Positions 36,578 to 45,062 are shown, counted from the stretch's first letter. The stretch is DNA of 64,000 nt from Actinomycetospora endophytica (GCF_021026375.1 NZ_JAJNDB010000007.1:248001-312000); one strand, 5' to 3'. Numbers and translations: made by a program. Notes: a model not told the origin generated them from the letters alone.

Positions 36578-37024
36578 TCACCCGGTGATCGCGAACACCG
36601 GGTGCTGCGGCGCGATGGCGGCCAGCTCCTCGTCCGAGGCGTCGGCGCCCACGCCCTGGAAGAACGCGCCGACCTCCCACGCCCAGACCTTCAGGTAGGC
36701 GCGCAGGATCGGGACGATCTCGGCCGGGTCGGTGATCTCCCGGGCGGTCACGCGCTCGGTCTTCCGGCCGACGGTGAGCTCGGCCCAGCCCGACACCCGC
36801 AGGTTGCGCACCCACTGGGTGTGGCCGCGGGCGGCGAGCAGGTAGCGCTGCCCGTCCAGGGTGAGCGGGTTGACCGGGGTCGTGCGCATCTCGCCGGTAC
36901 TGCGGCCGGGGACGCCGAGGACCGAGGAGCCGGCGAGCGAGACGCCGCGGCGGGTCATGAACGCGACCATCGGGTTCATGACGTGGCGGGTCAGGAAGCC
37001 GGGCTGCTGGTAGTGGGTGCTCAT
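36578..37024 (-). CDS. F420-dependent nitroreductase-like (DUF385/Ddn family) protein
   Basis: The 148-residue protein contains GRSTGEMRTTPVNPLTLDGQRYLLAARG and WVRNLRVSGWAELTVGRKTE, the split-barrel pattern of the Ddn/DUF385 family, which uses deazaflavin F420. AAGGAG lies eight bases before ATG 37024. It is divergent from the TetR gene at 37140, and the intergenic DNA carries three copies of a palindrome, so this gene is the likely TetR target. Substrate unknown. Confidence 0.88.
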   Translation of the reverse strand: MSTHYQQPGFLTRHVMNPMVAFMTRRGVSLAGSSVLGVPGRSTGEMRTTPVNPLTLDGQRYLLAARGHTQWVRNLRVSGWAELTVGRKTERVTAREITDPAEIVPILRAYLKVWAWEVGAFFQGVGADASDEELAAIAPQHPVFAITG

Positions 37025-37048
37025 CGGGATCGCTCCTTCACGGTTTTC

Positions 37049-37115
37049 GAGAGCGGCGCTCTCTGTTGAGAGCAATGCTCTCTGTTTGAGCGGGGCGTGT
37101 CAAGAGCAGTGCTCT
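37049..37115. promoter_or_regulatory. Three GAGAGC-N3-GCTCTC operators
   Basis: Perfect 15-base palindromes occur at 37049-37063 (GAGAGCGGCGCTCTC) and 37068-37082 (GAGAGCAATGCTCTC), and a 13-base one at 37103-37115 (AGAGCAGTGCTCT). They fill the gap between the divergent DUF385 and TetR genes and should be the TetR protein's own operators. Confidence 0.8.
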
Positions 37116-37139
37116 CGGAAATGTGCGAGGGTGTGCTCC

Positions 37140-37799
37140 ATGCCCACCGCCCGCGAGCGCGCCCGCGCACAGACCACCGAGGCGATCCTGGCCGCGGCCC
37201 GCACGCAGCTCGCCGAGGTCGGGGCGGCGGCGCTGTCGCTGCGGGCGGTGGCACGCGAGGTCGGGATGGTCTCCTCGGCGGTCTACCGCTACTTCCCCAG
37301 CCGGGACGAACTGCTCACCGCGCTGATCATCGAGGCCTACGACGACGTCGGGGAGGCGGCCGAGGCGGCCGCCGCTCTTGTGGCCGGGCGGTCGCCGCGG
37401 GAGCGCTGGCTCGCGGTGTGGCGCAGCGTGCGGGCCTGGGGGCTCGAGCACCCGGCCCAGTACGCGCTCATCTACGGCTCGCCCGTGCCCGGCTACGCCG
37501 CCCCGCAGGACACGCTGCCGGCCGCCGGGCGGGTCGGCGTGGTGCTGGGCGCGATTGCGACGGCGGCCGACGGCGGCGTCGTCGGGGATGACGACGTCGC
37601 CGCGGCGGTCGCGCCCGACGTCCCCGGGACGCTCGGCATCGACCCGCGCCTGGCGCCGGCGGCGGTCTCGGCGTGGACGCTGCTGTTCGGCACCGTCGGG
37701 TTCGAGCTGTTCGGGCAGTACGAGAACGTGGTGATCGACCGGGAGGCCTACTTCGACCACGTGGCCGGGACGGCGGCCACGTCGGTCGGCATCGGCTGA
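37140..37799 (+). CDS. TetR family regulator (with three upstream operators)
   Basis: The 219-residue protein has the TetR helix-turn-helix in ILAAARTQLAEVGAAALSLRAVAREVGMVSSAVYRYFPSRDELLTALI and a C-terminal domain with WRSVRAWGLEHPAQYALIYGSPVPGY, typical of the WHG subgroup. It probably represses itself and the divergent F420-type reductase gene. The ATG at 37140 is the first consistent start; the frame upstream runs through the operators. Confidence 0.9.
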   Translation: MPTARERARAQTTEAILAAARTQLAEVGAAALSLRAVAREVGMVSSAVYRYFPSRDELLTALIIEAYDDVGEAAEAAAALVAGRSPRERWLAVWRSVRAWGLEHPAQYALIYGSPVPGYAAPQDTLPAAGRVGVVLGAIATAADGGVVGDDDVAAAVAPDVPGTLGIDPRLAPAAVSAWTLLFGTVGFELFGQYENVVIDREAYFDHVAGTAATSVGIG

Positions 37800-37836
37800 G
37801 GGGCGCTCGGGCGCGGCTCCCCTCACCTCGCCTCAA

Positions 37837-37896
37837 GATCATCAGCACGTGGGGCGCGGTGCGGCGGCGCTGCGCATGCCTGGAGTGCTGATGATC
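37837..37896. repeat. Palindromic repeat family 2, copy between convergent TetR genes
   Basis: GATCATCAGCAC and its complement are perfect at both ends with a 36-base GC-rich loop. The left side continues GTGGGGC like the copy at 12006. A half-copy (37956-37980, GCGCCATGTGCTCCTGATCA) overlaps the stop codon of the TetR gene on the minus strand. Confidence 0.65.
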
Positions 37897-37977
37897 AACG
37901 GGGTGCGGGGCGGGCCGTCGACGACGGGCACACCAGGCATCCGATGGCGCCCGCAGGCCTGCGCCATGTGCTCCTGA

Positions 37978-38676
37978 TCATGGAATGGGGCTGGCCGGAG
38001 CCTGGCTGGCCGGAGCCTGGCTGGCCGGAGCCTGGCCGGCCGGCGCCCGATCCGCCTCCGGCGCCGACTCCGCCCGCGCCCGCAGGCCGTCGATCAGGCA
38101 GGTGAGTCCCCGCTCGAAGGTGCGCCCGACGTCGAGGCCCGCCTCACCGGCGGCGCGCAGGTGCGGGAGCTCCGCGATCCGAGCGACGAGGTCGGGATCG
38201 GGCGGGGTGTCGCCGCGCGCCGCCTCGGCCTGCGCCTCCAGGGCCGCCCCGAGCACGTAGTGGCCGACCCCGAACACCGCGTCCATCGCCTCGCCGGGCT
38301 CGAGTCCGGCAGCGACCAGGACCGCGAGCACGTGCTCGATGTGCTCGACCGAGGTGCTCGTCGTCGGACGGTTGCCCGCGACGACGAGGGCGGCGTCCCG
38401 GTGCGACGTCAGGGCCCGGTACTGCCGGCGGGCCTGCTCGGCGAACCACTCCCACCAGGGTTCCCCGTCCGCGGGTGCGTCCGGAGCGGCGGGTTCGCCG
38501 ACGATGCGCTCGGCCATGAGGTCGAGCAGAGCGCGCTTGTCCGTGACGTGCCAGTACAGCGTCGGCGCCGACACCCCGAGCCTCGCTGCGAGCCGGCGCA
38601 GCGAGAGCGCCGCGAGCCCGGCCTCGTCCAGGAGGTCGATCGCGGCCGTCACCACCTCGTCGCGACTGATCGCCAC
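37978..38676 (-). CDS. TetR family regulator of the adjacent ABC exporter
   Basis: The 232-residue protein has the helix-turn-helix IDLLDEAGLAALSLRRLAARLGVSAPTLYWHVTDKRALL and a TetR_C domain as in tetracycline-type repressors. AAGGAGG lies upstream of GTG 38676. The last 20 residues are QAPAS repeats encoded by a 15-base tandem repeat. It is divergent from the ABC genes with an operator-like palindrome between, so it should repress the exporter. The TGA lies in a family-2 half repeat. Confidence 0.9.
   Translation of the reverse strand: MAISRDEVVTAAIDLLDEAGLAALSLRRLAARLGVSAPTLYWHVTDKRALLDLMAERIVGEPAAPDAPADGEPWWEWFAEQARRQYRALTSHRDAALVVAGNRPTTSTSVEHIEHVLAVLVAAGLEPGEAMDAVFGVGHYVLGAALEAQAEAARGDTPPDPDLVARIAELPHLRAAGEAGLDVGRTFERGLTCLIDGLRARAESAPEADRAPAGQAPASQAPASQAPASPIP
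37991..38035. repeat. 15-bp tandem repeat, three perfect copies
   Basis: CTGGCCGGAGCCTGG occurs three times in a row inside the 3' end of the TetR gene and encodes repeated QAPAS on the minus strand. A fourth degenerate unit follows. Confidence 0.9.
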
Positions 38677-38721
38677 CGGCGAAACCTCCTTGCTGCTCGG
38701 GTCGGCGCCCCACTACCGTGA

Positions 38722-38738
38722 CTCTAACGCTGTTAGAG
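38722..38738. promoter_or_regulatory. TetR operator CTCTAAC-GCT-GTTAGAG
   Basis: A perfect 7+7-base palindrome lies 12 bases before the ABC ATPase start and 46 bases from the divergent TetR start, the classical position for a repressor that controls both. Confidence 0.8.
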
Positions 38739-38750
38739 AATGGAGCGAAG

Positions 38751-39740
38751 GTGGACCAACCGGCCGTATCGGTCAGCGGTCTGACCAAGCGCTACGGGGA
38801 GGTCGAGGCGGTCCGCGGGATCGACCTCGAGGTGGCCCGCGGCGAGACGTTCGGCTTCCTCGGCCCCAACGGCGCCGGCAAGTCGACCACGATCAACATC
38901 CTGTGCACCCTCGTCGAGCCGACCGGCGGGACCGCGGCCGTCGCCGGCCTCGACGTCGTCGCCGACCGGGCCGCGGTCCGCCGGCGCATCGGACTGGTGT
39001 TCCAGGAGCCGACCCTGGACGGGCCGATGTCGGGGGAGCAGAACCTGCGCTTCCACGGCGAGCTCTACGGCGTGGACCGGCGCACCGCCGCCGCGCGGCG
39101 CGAGGAGGTGCTGCGCACCGTCGGGCTCTGGGAGCGGCGCAAGGACCCGGTGACGACCTACTCCGGCGGCATGCGGCGGCGCCTGGAGATCGCCCGGGGC
39201 CTGCTGCACTCGCCGCAGGTGCTCTTCCTCGACGAGCCCACCATCGGCCTGGACCCGCAGACCCGCGCGTCGATCTGGAACTACCTCGCGCGGCTCGGCG
39301 AGGCCGAGGAGATCACCGTCTTCGTCACCACGCACTACATGGACGAGGCCGAGAACTGCGACCGGATCGCGATCATGAACGAGGGCCGGATCGTCGCGCT
39401 CGACACCCCGGAGGCACTCAAGGCGCAGGTCGGGGCGGACCGGGTCTCGGTCACGACGGAGGACGACGAGGCGGCGCTGGTCGCCGTCCGGCGCGAGTTC
39501 GGGCTCGAGGCGGCGGTCCGGGAGGGAGCGGTGACGATCTCGGTGCCCGACGGCGCCGGGTTCGTGCCGCGCCTCTTCGCGGCACTGACGGCCGAGGGCG
39601 TCGTCGTGAAGTCCGTGGCGGTGACGCGGCCGTCGCTCGACGACGTGTTCCTCGCCCACACCGGCACGACCCTGCGTGACGCCGAGGCGAACCGCGGGCC
39701 GTCCATGCACCCGATGGCCATGCGGATGAGGGGACGTTGA
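38751..39740 (+). CDS. ABC transporter ATP-binding protein (DrrA type)
   Basis: From GTG 38751 the protein is 329 residues. Walker A GPNGAGKST is near residues 38-46, the signature is TYSGGMRRRLEIA, and Walker B is VLFLDEPTIGLDPQ. A C-terminal domain of about 100 residues is as in DrrA-type ATPases of drug and lipid exporters. GGAG lies five bases before GTG 38751; the longer frame from 38718 would run through the operator. It is followed five bases later by its permease. Confidence 0.95.
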   Translation: MDQPAVSVSGLTKRYGEVEAVRGIDLEVARGETFGFLGPNGAGKSTTINILCTLVEPTGGTAAVAGLDVVADRAAVRRRIGLVFQEPTLDGPMSGEQNLRFHGELYGVDRRTAAARREEVLRTVGLWERRKDPVTTYSGGMRRRLEIARGLLHSPQVLFLDEPTIGLDPQTRASIWNYLARLGEAEEITVFVTTHYMDEAENCDRIAIMNEGRIVALDTPEALKAQVGADRVSVTTEDDEAALVAVRREFGLEAAVREGAVTISVPDGAGFVPRLFAALTAEGVVVKSVAVTRPSLDDVFLAHTGTTLRDAEANRGPSMHPMAMRMRGR

Positions 39741-39744
39741 CGCG

Positions 39745-40671
39745 ATGACGGAGACGCAACGCAGTCCCGACGGCGCCGCTCTCGACGACCGCGGTCCGGA
39801 GCGGGCGGCCGGACTGCGCGTGGAGGCGGTGCGCGTCCCGCAGAGCGGGATCGCCACCGAGGCGCGCGCCGCCGCGGTCGTCTGGCAGCGCGAGATGATC
39901 CGGTTCTTCAAGGACCGGACCCGGATCGTGTCCTCGCTGGCCCAGCCGCTGCTGTTCCTGTTCGTGCTGGGCAGCGGCCTCGGATCACTGCTCTCCAGCG
40001 CGGGCGGGCGCAGCGGCGGGGTCTCGCTCCCGACGTTCCTGTTCCCCGGCGTGCTCGCGATCTCGGTGCTGTTCACCGCGGCGTTCTCGGGGATCTCGAT
40101 CGTGTGGGACCGGGAGTTCGGCTTCCTGCGCGAGATGCTCGTGGCGCCGGTGTCGACGACGTCGATCCTGCTCGGCAAGGCGGTCGGCGGCGCCACCGTC
40201 GCGACGCTGCAGTGCATCCTGCTGCTCGCGCTGGCGGGGCTCGTCGGGGTGCCCTACGACCCGCTGATGTTCGTCGAGCTGCTCGTGCTGATCTTCCTCA
40301 TGGCGTTCATGATCTGCGCGCTCGGGCTGATGCTCGCGGCGCGGCTCAAGCAGGTGCAGACCGCCATGCCGATGGTCCAGCTGATCATCACGCCGCTGAT
40401 GTTCCTGTCCGGGGCGCTCTTCCCGCTCGGGAACCTGCCGACCTGGCTGACGGTGCTCACGCACATCAACCCGATGACCTACGCCGTCGAGCCGCTGCGC
40501 CACGTGGTGTTCGCGCGGTTGAACGCCTCGGCGGCCGACCTCGCGCGCTACGACCCGGGCATCCACTGGGGCTCGTTCCTGGTCCCGACGTGGCTGGAGA
40601 TCGTGCTGACGATCGGCTTCTCGGTGCTCCTGCTCGGGCTCGCCGTGACCCGGTTCCGGCGGACGGAGTAG
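39745..40671 (+). CDS. ABC-2 type transporter permease (DrrB type)
   Basis: The 308-residue protein has a 50-residue cytoplasmic start and six hydrophobic segments, with the ABC-2 motif WDREFGFLREMLVAPVSTTSILLGKAVGG and LTHINPMTYAVEPLRHVVF near the end. It forms an exporter with the preceding ATPase. Drug or lipid efflux is the usual role; the substrate is not evident. A perfect palindrome lies after the stop. Confidence 0.93.
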   Translation: MTETQRSPDGAALDDRGPERAAGLRVEAVRVPQSGIATEARAAAVVWQREMIRFFKDRTRIVSSLAQPLLFLFVLGSGLGSLLSSAGGRSGGVSLPTFLFPGVLAISVLFTAAFSGISIVWDREFGFLREMLVAPVSTTSILLGKAVGGATVATLQCILLLALAGLVGVPYDPLMFVELLVLIFLMAFMICALGLMLAARLKQVQTAMPMVQLIITPLMFLSGALFPLGNLPTWLTVLTHINPMTYAVEPLRHVVFARLNASAADLARYDPGIHWGSFLVPTWLEIVLTIGFSVLLLGLAVTRFRRTE

Positions 40672-40684
40672 TCGCCGAACGGGA

Positions 40685-40730
40685 CGAACGGCTCGTTGGT
40701 CACCTTCGAAGGTGACCAACGAGCCGTTCG
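40685..40730. terminator. Perfect 46-bp palindrome between convergent genes
   Basis: Arms 40685-40706 and 40709-40730 are perfectly complementary around CG (centre TTCGAA). It separates the ABC permease stop from the convergent mycothione reductase stop and should terminate both. The segment CGTTGGTCAC resembles CGTTGCTGAC of the palindrome at 34533. Confidence 0.85.
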
Positions 40731-40762
40731 TGCGGTCCGGGGCCGGCCCGGGGCCGGACCGG

Positions 40763-42154
40763 CTACACGTCCAGCGGCAGGCCCAGCAGCGCGTTCTCGA
40801 TCAGCTCCGGCAGCGCGGGGTGGATCCAGTACTGGCCGGTGGCGACCTCCTGCGCCTTCTGGCCGAACACCATCGCCTGCACCAGGACCTGGATCAGCGA
40901 GGACGCCTGCGGGCCCATGAAGTGCGCGCCGAGCAGCGTGCCGTCGGGGGAGGCGAGGACCTTGGCGAACCCGGTCCGGTCCTCCATGGCCCAGCCGAAC
41001 GCGACGTCGCCGTAGGCCTGGACCTTCGAGACATAGGCGGTGCCCGCGTCGCGCAGGTCCTGCTCGCGCTGCCCGACCGCGGCGACCTGCGGGTGGCTGA
41101 ACACCGCCGACGGCACGAACCGGTGGCTGGTGGCGCGGGGCGTGTCGGGGTGGAGCAGGTTGTGCTGCACGACCCGTGCCTCGTGGTTGGCGACGTGCTT
41201 GAGCTGGTAGGGGGAGCTGACGTCGCCGAGCGCCCAGATGCCCTCGACTCCGGTGCGCTGGTACTCGTCGACCGGCACGCGGCCGTCGTCGGTGAGCTCG
41301 AGGCCGGTCTTCGCGACGTCCATCCGGTCGCCGTTGGGGGCGCGGCCGGTGGCGACGAGCAGGGCGTCGCCCTCGACGGTGCCCTGCCCGGCGAGGGTCA
41401 GCACGATGGTGCCGTCCGGGCGCTGCTCGGCCGCGGTCGGCGCGGCGTCGGTGTGCACGGTGAAGCGGTCCCGGGCGAGCGCGGTGAACCGTTCGGTCAC
41501 CAGCTCGTCCTGTTCCCGCAGCAGCGCCGGGCCGCGGGTCACGACGGTGACGTCCACGCCGAGGGCGTCGAAGACGTGCGCGAACTCCGCGGCGATGTAG
41601 CCGCCGCCGACGACGATCATCCGGCGGGGGAGGTCGTCGAGGCGCATGACGTCGTCGGAGGTGTGGAACGGCACGCCGGACTCGGCGATGCACGCGGGCA
41701 CCGTCGGGCGGGATCCGGCGGCGATGACGACCCGGTCCGCCGACAACGTCGCGGCGGCGCCGCCGTCGGTGGGTGCGACGGCGAGCTCGCGCTCGCCGGT
41801 GAAGGTGGCGTGGCCCTCGTAGAGCGTGACGTTGGGGCTCTCGGAGGCGCGGTAGCGGCGGCCGCCGGCCGAGATGGGGTCGATGCGGGAGAACACCCGG
41901 TCGCGGATGTCGGGCCAGCGGACCTTGTCGATGCTCGCGTCGATGCCGTAGGCGCTCGCCTCGCGGACGGCCTGGGCGACGTCGGAGGCGTAGACGTACA
42001 TCTTCGTCGGGATGCAGCCGACGTTCAGGCAGGTCCCGCCGAAGACGCCGTGCTCGACGATCGCGACGTCCCAGTCGTCGAAACGCGAGTCCAGGATCGA
42101 GTTGCCCGATCCCGAGCCGATGATGACGAGGTCGTGGTGCGGCACGACCTCCAC
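40763..42154 (-). CDS. mtr: Mycothione reductase
   Basis: Mtr reduces mycothiol disulfide with NADPH and FAD, keeping the actinobacterial thiol buffer reduced. The protein is 463 residues. The redox pair is Cys42 and Cys47 in GGTCLNVGCIPTK, preceded by LVIIGSGSGNSILD, which is distinctive for Mtr in place of GxGxxG-AA. The NADPH fold is MIVVGGGYIAAEFAH and the C-terminal catalytic His is in YWIHPALPE. GTG 42154 is chosen for fit to family length. It is monocistronic, convergent with the ABC genes. Confidence 0.93.
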   Translation of the reverse strand: MEVVPHHDLVIIGSGSGNSILDSRFDDWDVAIVEHGVFGGTCLNVGCIPTKMYVYASDVAQAVREASAYGIDASIDKVRWPDIRDRVFSRIDPISAGGRRYRASESPNVTLYEGHATFTGERELAVAPTDGGAAATLSADRVVIAAGSRPTVPACIAESGVPFHTSDDVMRLDDLPRRMIVVGGGYIAAEFAHVFDALGVDVTVVTRGPALLREQDELVTERFTALARDRFTVHTDAAPTAAEQRPDGTIVLTLAGQGTVEGDALLVATGRAPNGDRMDVAKTGLELTDDGRVPVDEYQRTGVEGIWALGDVSSPYQLKHVANHEARVVQHNLLHPDTPRATSHRFVPSAVFSHPQVAAVGQREQDLRDAGTAYVSKVQAYGDVAFGWAMEDRTGFAKVLASPDGTLLGAHFMGPQASSLIQVLVQAMVFGQKAQEVATGQYWIHPALPELIENALLGLPLDV

Positions 42155-42495
42155 GCTACTGAGGACGGCCGACTCCGGCGCGTCCGCACGTCGTCACCCA
42201 CAGTCGTCGCAACGACGACCGACCGTCACCACCGCCGAGCGGCACGACGAGCGGTCAACGACCGGCCGAACAACGCTGTCATCCGACCGCTCACCGCACG
42301 CAACTCACTCGGCGGTGTCGTTTACCGACGGAAATCGACCGTTCGTCGTCGCTCAGCGGGGCGAACTCCGTCTCTTCGTCTTGTCGCGCCTCCGCCACCT
42401 CTGGTCAGGTTCTGCTCCGTCAGGCGCTGGGCGTTGCCCCGGACAGCCCCCGGTCAGGGGGAGCCCGGGGCAGCGGAACGTGAGGGGAGGGGTGC
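42155..42495. other. Intergenic region between mtr and the protease gene, no gene seen
   Basis: These 341 bases separate two divergent genes. They are less GC-rich than the flanks and contain repeated CGACGA and CGGTC words but no clear palindrome. Open frames here look like read-through from neighbouring shadows. Promoters for both genes must lie here; CAGTAGC directly before the mtr start is the only hint. Confidence 0.5.
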
Positions 42496-43536
42496 ATGCG
42501 GGAACGTGCGACGGCGGATCGGGTGCAGCACGCGGCCGCGGACCCCGAGGACGGGCGGAGCCGTGCGGGCGGCCGTCACCGGGCGGCGCCCACGCCCAGG
42601 GGCGTGATCGCCGCGGCGATGGCGCGCAGGACCGTGCTGCTGGCGACGACGGGCGTGGTCGTCCTGGCCGTCGTCGCGGTCGGGCTGGTCGGCTTCGGCG
42701 GGAAGAGTTCGGCGACGGTGCGGGACGGCGTCGCCGACGTCGTCGTCTCGGGTCACGCGGGTTCCGACGGCGGGTCCGGCGGCTCGGGTGGCTCCGACGG
42801 CGGTTCGGACGGCGGGTCCGACAGCGGGAGTGGATCGGGCAACGACGCCGAGCAGGGTCGCGTCGTCGGCGGGCAGCAGGCCTCCACCTCGGCCGCTCCC
42901 TGGGTCGTCTACCTCACCGACGCCTCCGGCTTCCAGTTCTGCGGCGGCACGCTGGTGAGCCCGACGAAGGTCGTCACCGCGGCGCACTGCACCGCCTCGT
43001 CGCCGGACCGGAAGACCTTCGTCGTCGTCGGGCGCGACGACAAGCAGTCCCAGGCCGGCAGCTCGATCCCCGTCACGAAGACCTGGGTCAGCCCGACGTT
43101 CACCGCGGTCGGCAGCGGCCTGGACGTCTCGGTGCTCACGCTCGCCACGCCGGCCACCCAGAAGCCGCTCCCGCTCGCGACACCCGCGGACAGCGCGCTC
43201 TACTCGCCGGCGACCGCGGCCACGATCTACGGCTGGGGCTCGACCGCGGAGAACGGGACGCCCTCGCGCTTCCTGCTCTCCGCCACGGTGCCGATCCGCG
43301 ACAACTCGTACTGCAAGGCGGGTGCGTCGAACTTCGACCCGGGGCTGCTGACCTGCGCCGGGTACGACGACGGCGGTGTCGACACCTGCCAGGGCGACTC
43401 CGGCGGGCCGCTGGTGGCCGGCGGCAAGCTGATCGGCATCACGAGCTTCGGCGACGGGTGCGCGCGGGCGGGCAAGCCGGGCTTCTACACCCGGGTCGGC
43501 CCGAACTCCGCGCTGATCCAGAAGCAGTTGTCCTGA
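42496..43536 (+). CDS. Membrane-anchored trypsin-like (S1) serine protease
   Basis: The 346-residue protein has about 40 cytoplasmic residues, one membrane helix (RTVLLATTGVVVLAVVAVGLVGF, about 44-67), a Gly/Ser/Asp linker and an extracellular S1 domain starting RVVGGQQAS. The triad is His164 (TAAHC), Asp210 (GLDVSVLTL) and Ser302 (GDSGGPL); Cys pairs surround them. RVVGG would be the new N-terminus if a zymogen is activated by cleavage. GGGGAGGGG precedes the ATG. Type II membrane topology is inferred; a long signal peptide is an alternative. Confidence 0.92.
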   Translation: MRERATADRVQHAAADPEDGRSRAGGRHRAAPTPRGVIAAAMARRTVLLATTGVVVLAVVAVGLVGFGGKSSATVRDGVADVVVSGHAGSDGGSGGSGGSDGGSDGGSDSGSGSGNDAEQGRVVGGQQASTSAAPWVVYLTDASGFQFCGGTLVSPTKVVTAAHCTASSPDRKTFVVVGRDDKQSQAGSSIPVTKTWVSPTFTAVGSGLDVSVLTLATPATQKPLPLATPADSALYSPATAATIYGWGSTAENGTPSRFLLSATVPIRDNSYCKAGASNFDPGLLTCAGYDDGGVDTCQGDSGGPLVAGGKLIGITSFGDGCARAGKPGFYTRVGPNSALIQKQLS

Positions 43537-43571
43537 GGCGTCCCCCCTGGTGGGCAGACCGGACGGGGGAT

Positions 43572-43605
43572 GAGGGCGGATCGGCGGGCAGGCCGGTCCG
43601 CCCTC
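43572..43605 (+). terminator. Hairpin after the S1 protease gene
   Basis: GAGGGCGGA and TCCGCCCTC pair around a 16-base loop, 36 bases after the stop. Confidence 0.6.
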
Positions 43606-43607
43606 GG

Positions 43608-43654
43608 TCATTCCCGGACAGAGTCATTCCCGGACAGAGTCATTCCCGGACACA
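43608..43654. repeat. 16-bp direct repeats upstream of the iron box
   Basis: TCATTCCCGGACAGAG occurs twice, followed by a third copy lacking its end. The repeats end 23 bases before the iron box. They could be activator sites or a chance duplication. Confidence 0.8.
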
Positions 43655-43676
43655 GGCCGCGCCCAGGGGTGCACGG

Positions 43677-43695
43677 TAAGGTGAGCCTAACCTGA
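43677..43695. promoter_or_regulatory. IdeR/DtxR iron box
   Basis: TAAGGTGAGCCTAACCTGA matches the consensus TWAGGTWAGSCTWACCTWA at 17 of 19 positions. It lies 15 bases before the ATG of the siderophore-interacting protein, so that gene should be repressed by an IdeR/DmdR-type regulator when iron is sufficient. Confidence 0.88.
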
Positions 43696-43709
43696 TTCGA
43701 GGAGGCTCC

Positions 43710-44531
43710 ATGGCGTCACCCACGGCACCGGCGACCAAGCGCGGTGGCTCCGGCCACCGCCTGACCGTGCTGCGCTCCGAGCGGCTCACCCCGCACCTGG
43801 TCCGGATCGTCCTCGGCGGTCCCGGAGTGGCCGGCGTGACCGACAACGGCTACACCGACCGCTACGTCAAGCTCGCCTTCCGCCGGCCGGGCGTGGACTA
43901 CCCCGAGCCGTTCGACGTCGGCGCGGTGCGCGAGACCATGCCGCGCTCCGACTGGCCGATCATGCGGACCTACACGGTCCGTTCCCTCGACCACGCCGCC
44001 GGCGAGATGGTCATCGACTTCGTCGTCCACGGCGATACCGGCGTCGCCGGACCGTGGGCGCTGGCCGCGCAGCCGGGCGACGAGCTCGTCCTGCAGGGCC
44101 CGGGCGGCGCCTACTCGCCCGCCGGGGACGCGGACGCCCACGTCATGATCGGCGACGAGGCCGCGCTGCCGGCCATCGCCGCGGCGTGCGAGCGGGTCGC
44201 CCCCGGCACGCCGGTGCACGCGTTCGTCGAGGTCGACGGTCCCGACGACGAGCTGACGCTCGACTGCCCCGGTGACCTGACGGTGCGCTGGGCCCACCGC
44301 GAGGCGGGCGAGGACGTCGTCGCCGCCGTCCGGGACGCCGCCTGGCCCGCCGGGCGGGTGCAGGCGTTCGTCCACGGTGAGACCAGCCAGGTGAGGGCGC
44401 TGCGGTCCCACCTGCTCGAGGAACGCGGACTGGAGCGCGAGCTGCTCTCGATCTCCGGCTACTGGCGCCGGGGCCTCGACGAGGAGGCGTTCCAGGCCGA
44501 CAAGCGTGCGGGGAACGGCGTCGCGGCCTGA
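43710..44531 (+). CDS. Siderophore-interacting protein (FAD/NAD(P)H ferric-siderophore reductase)
   Basis: The 273-residue protein has an FAD-binding barrel with MRTYTVRSLDHAAGEMVIDFVVHG and GPWALAAQPGDELVLQGPGG, then the SIP C-terminal domain (VMIGDEAALPAIAAACER, FVHGETSQVRALR) ending SISGYWRRGLDEE. Such proteins reduce ferric siderophores in the cytoplasm to release iron. GAGGAGG precedes the ATG. The iron box upstream agrees with the function. No siderophore synthesis or uptake gene is next to it. Confidence 0.94.
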   Translation: MASPTAPATKRGGSGHRLTVLRSERLTPHLVRIVLGGPGVAGVTDNGYTDRYVKLAFRRPGVDYPEPFDVGAVRETMPRSDWPIMRTYTVRSLDHAAGEMVIDFVVHGDTGVAGPWALAAQPGDELVLQGPGGAYSPAGDADAHVMIGDEAALPAIAAACERVAPGTPVHAFVEVDGPDDELTLDCPGDLTVRWAHREAGEDVVAAVRDAAWPAGRVQAFVHGETSQVRALRSHLLEERGLERELLSISGYWRRGLDEEAFQADKRAGNGVAA

Positions 44532-44590
44532 CGGTGCTCACGGCATTCACTGGTCTGATCGGGTGAGGAGTGGGCGGCGGGGCCCGACGG

Positions 44591-44618
44591 TGTCATCGTG
44601 CGGGTCGCGGTTCCGACC
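44591..44618 (+). promoter_or_regulatory. Possible ECF42-type promoter of the DGPF/sigma pair
   Basis: TGTCAT and CGACC are separated by 17 bases, about 50 bases before the DGPF gene. They resemble the TGTCGA / CGA(T)C elements described for ECF42 sigma factors, so the operon may be autoregulated. The match is short. Confidence 0.3.
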
Positions 44619-44669
44619 CCCGGTCGAGCCGCACACCGGGTGCGGCCACACCGAGCGAGGAGACCCGCC

Positions 44670-45062
44670 GTGAAGTTCCTGCTGCTGACCCGCCACAACG
44701 CCGCCGAGACCGCCGTCCCCCCGATGACCGAGTGGGACCCCGCCGACGCCGAGGCCCACCTCGCCGCGCTCCGGGCGATCAACACCCAGCTCACCGAGAG
44801 CGGGGAGCTGCTCACCATGCAGGCGCTGGCCGACCCGGCGAGCGCCCGGGTGGTCTCGGGGATCGACGCCGGCGTCCCGATCGTCACCGACGGGCCGTAC
44901 CCGGAGAGCACGGAGCTCTTCGCCGGCTACCAGCTCGTCGACGTGGTCGACGAGGACCGCGCCGTCGAGATCGCCGCCCAGGTCGCCGCCGCCCCCGGGC
45001 CGGGCGGGAAGCCCATCAACAACCGCATCGAGGTCCGCGCCGTGATGTTCACCTGGGCCTGA
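44670..45062 (+). CDS. YCII/DGPF family protein
   Basis: From GTG 44670 the protein is 130 residues: MKFLLLTRHN at the start and TDGPYPESTELFAGYQLVDV, the DGPF variant, in the middle. YCII-fold proteins are dimeric ferredoxin-like barrels. DGPF members are conserved partners of ECF42 sigma factors, and the sigma gene follows after two bases here. GAGGAG lies before the start. Whether it binds a ligand that signals to the sigma factor is not known. Confidence 0.9.
   Translation: MKFLLLTRHNAAETAVPPMTEWDPADAEAHLAALRAINTQLTESGELLTMQALADPASARVVSGIDAGVPIVTDGPYPESTELFAGYQLVDVVDEDRAVEIAAQVAAAPGPGGKPINNRIEVRAVMFTWA

Noticed and set aside
37837-37980. Insertion sequence remnants between the TetR genes
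   Set aside because: The inverted repeats belong to a short dispersed palindrome family; no transposase fragment or target duplication is seen.
43608-43654. Possible CRISPR-like array
   Set aside because: The 16-base units are directly adjacent with no spacers and no cas gene is present.
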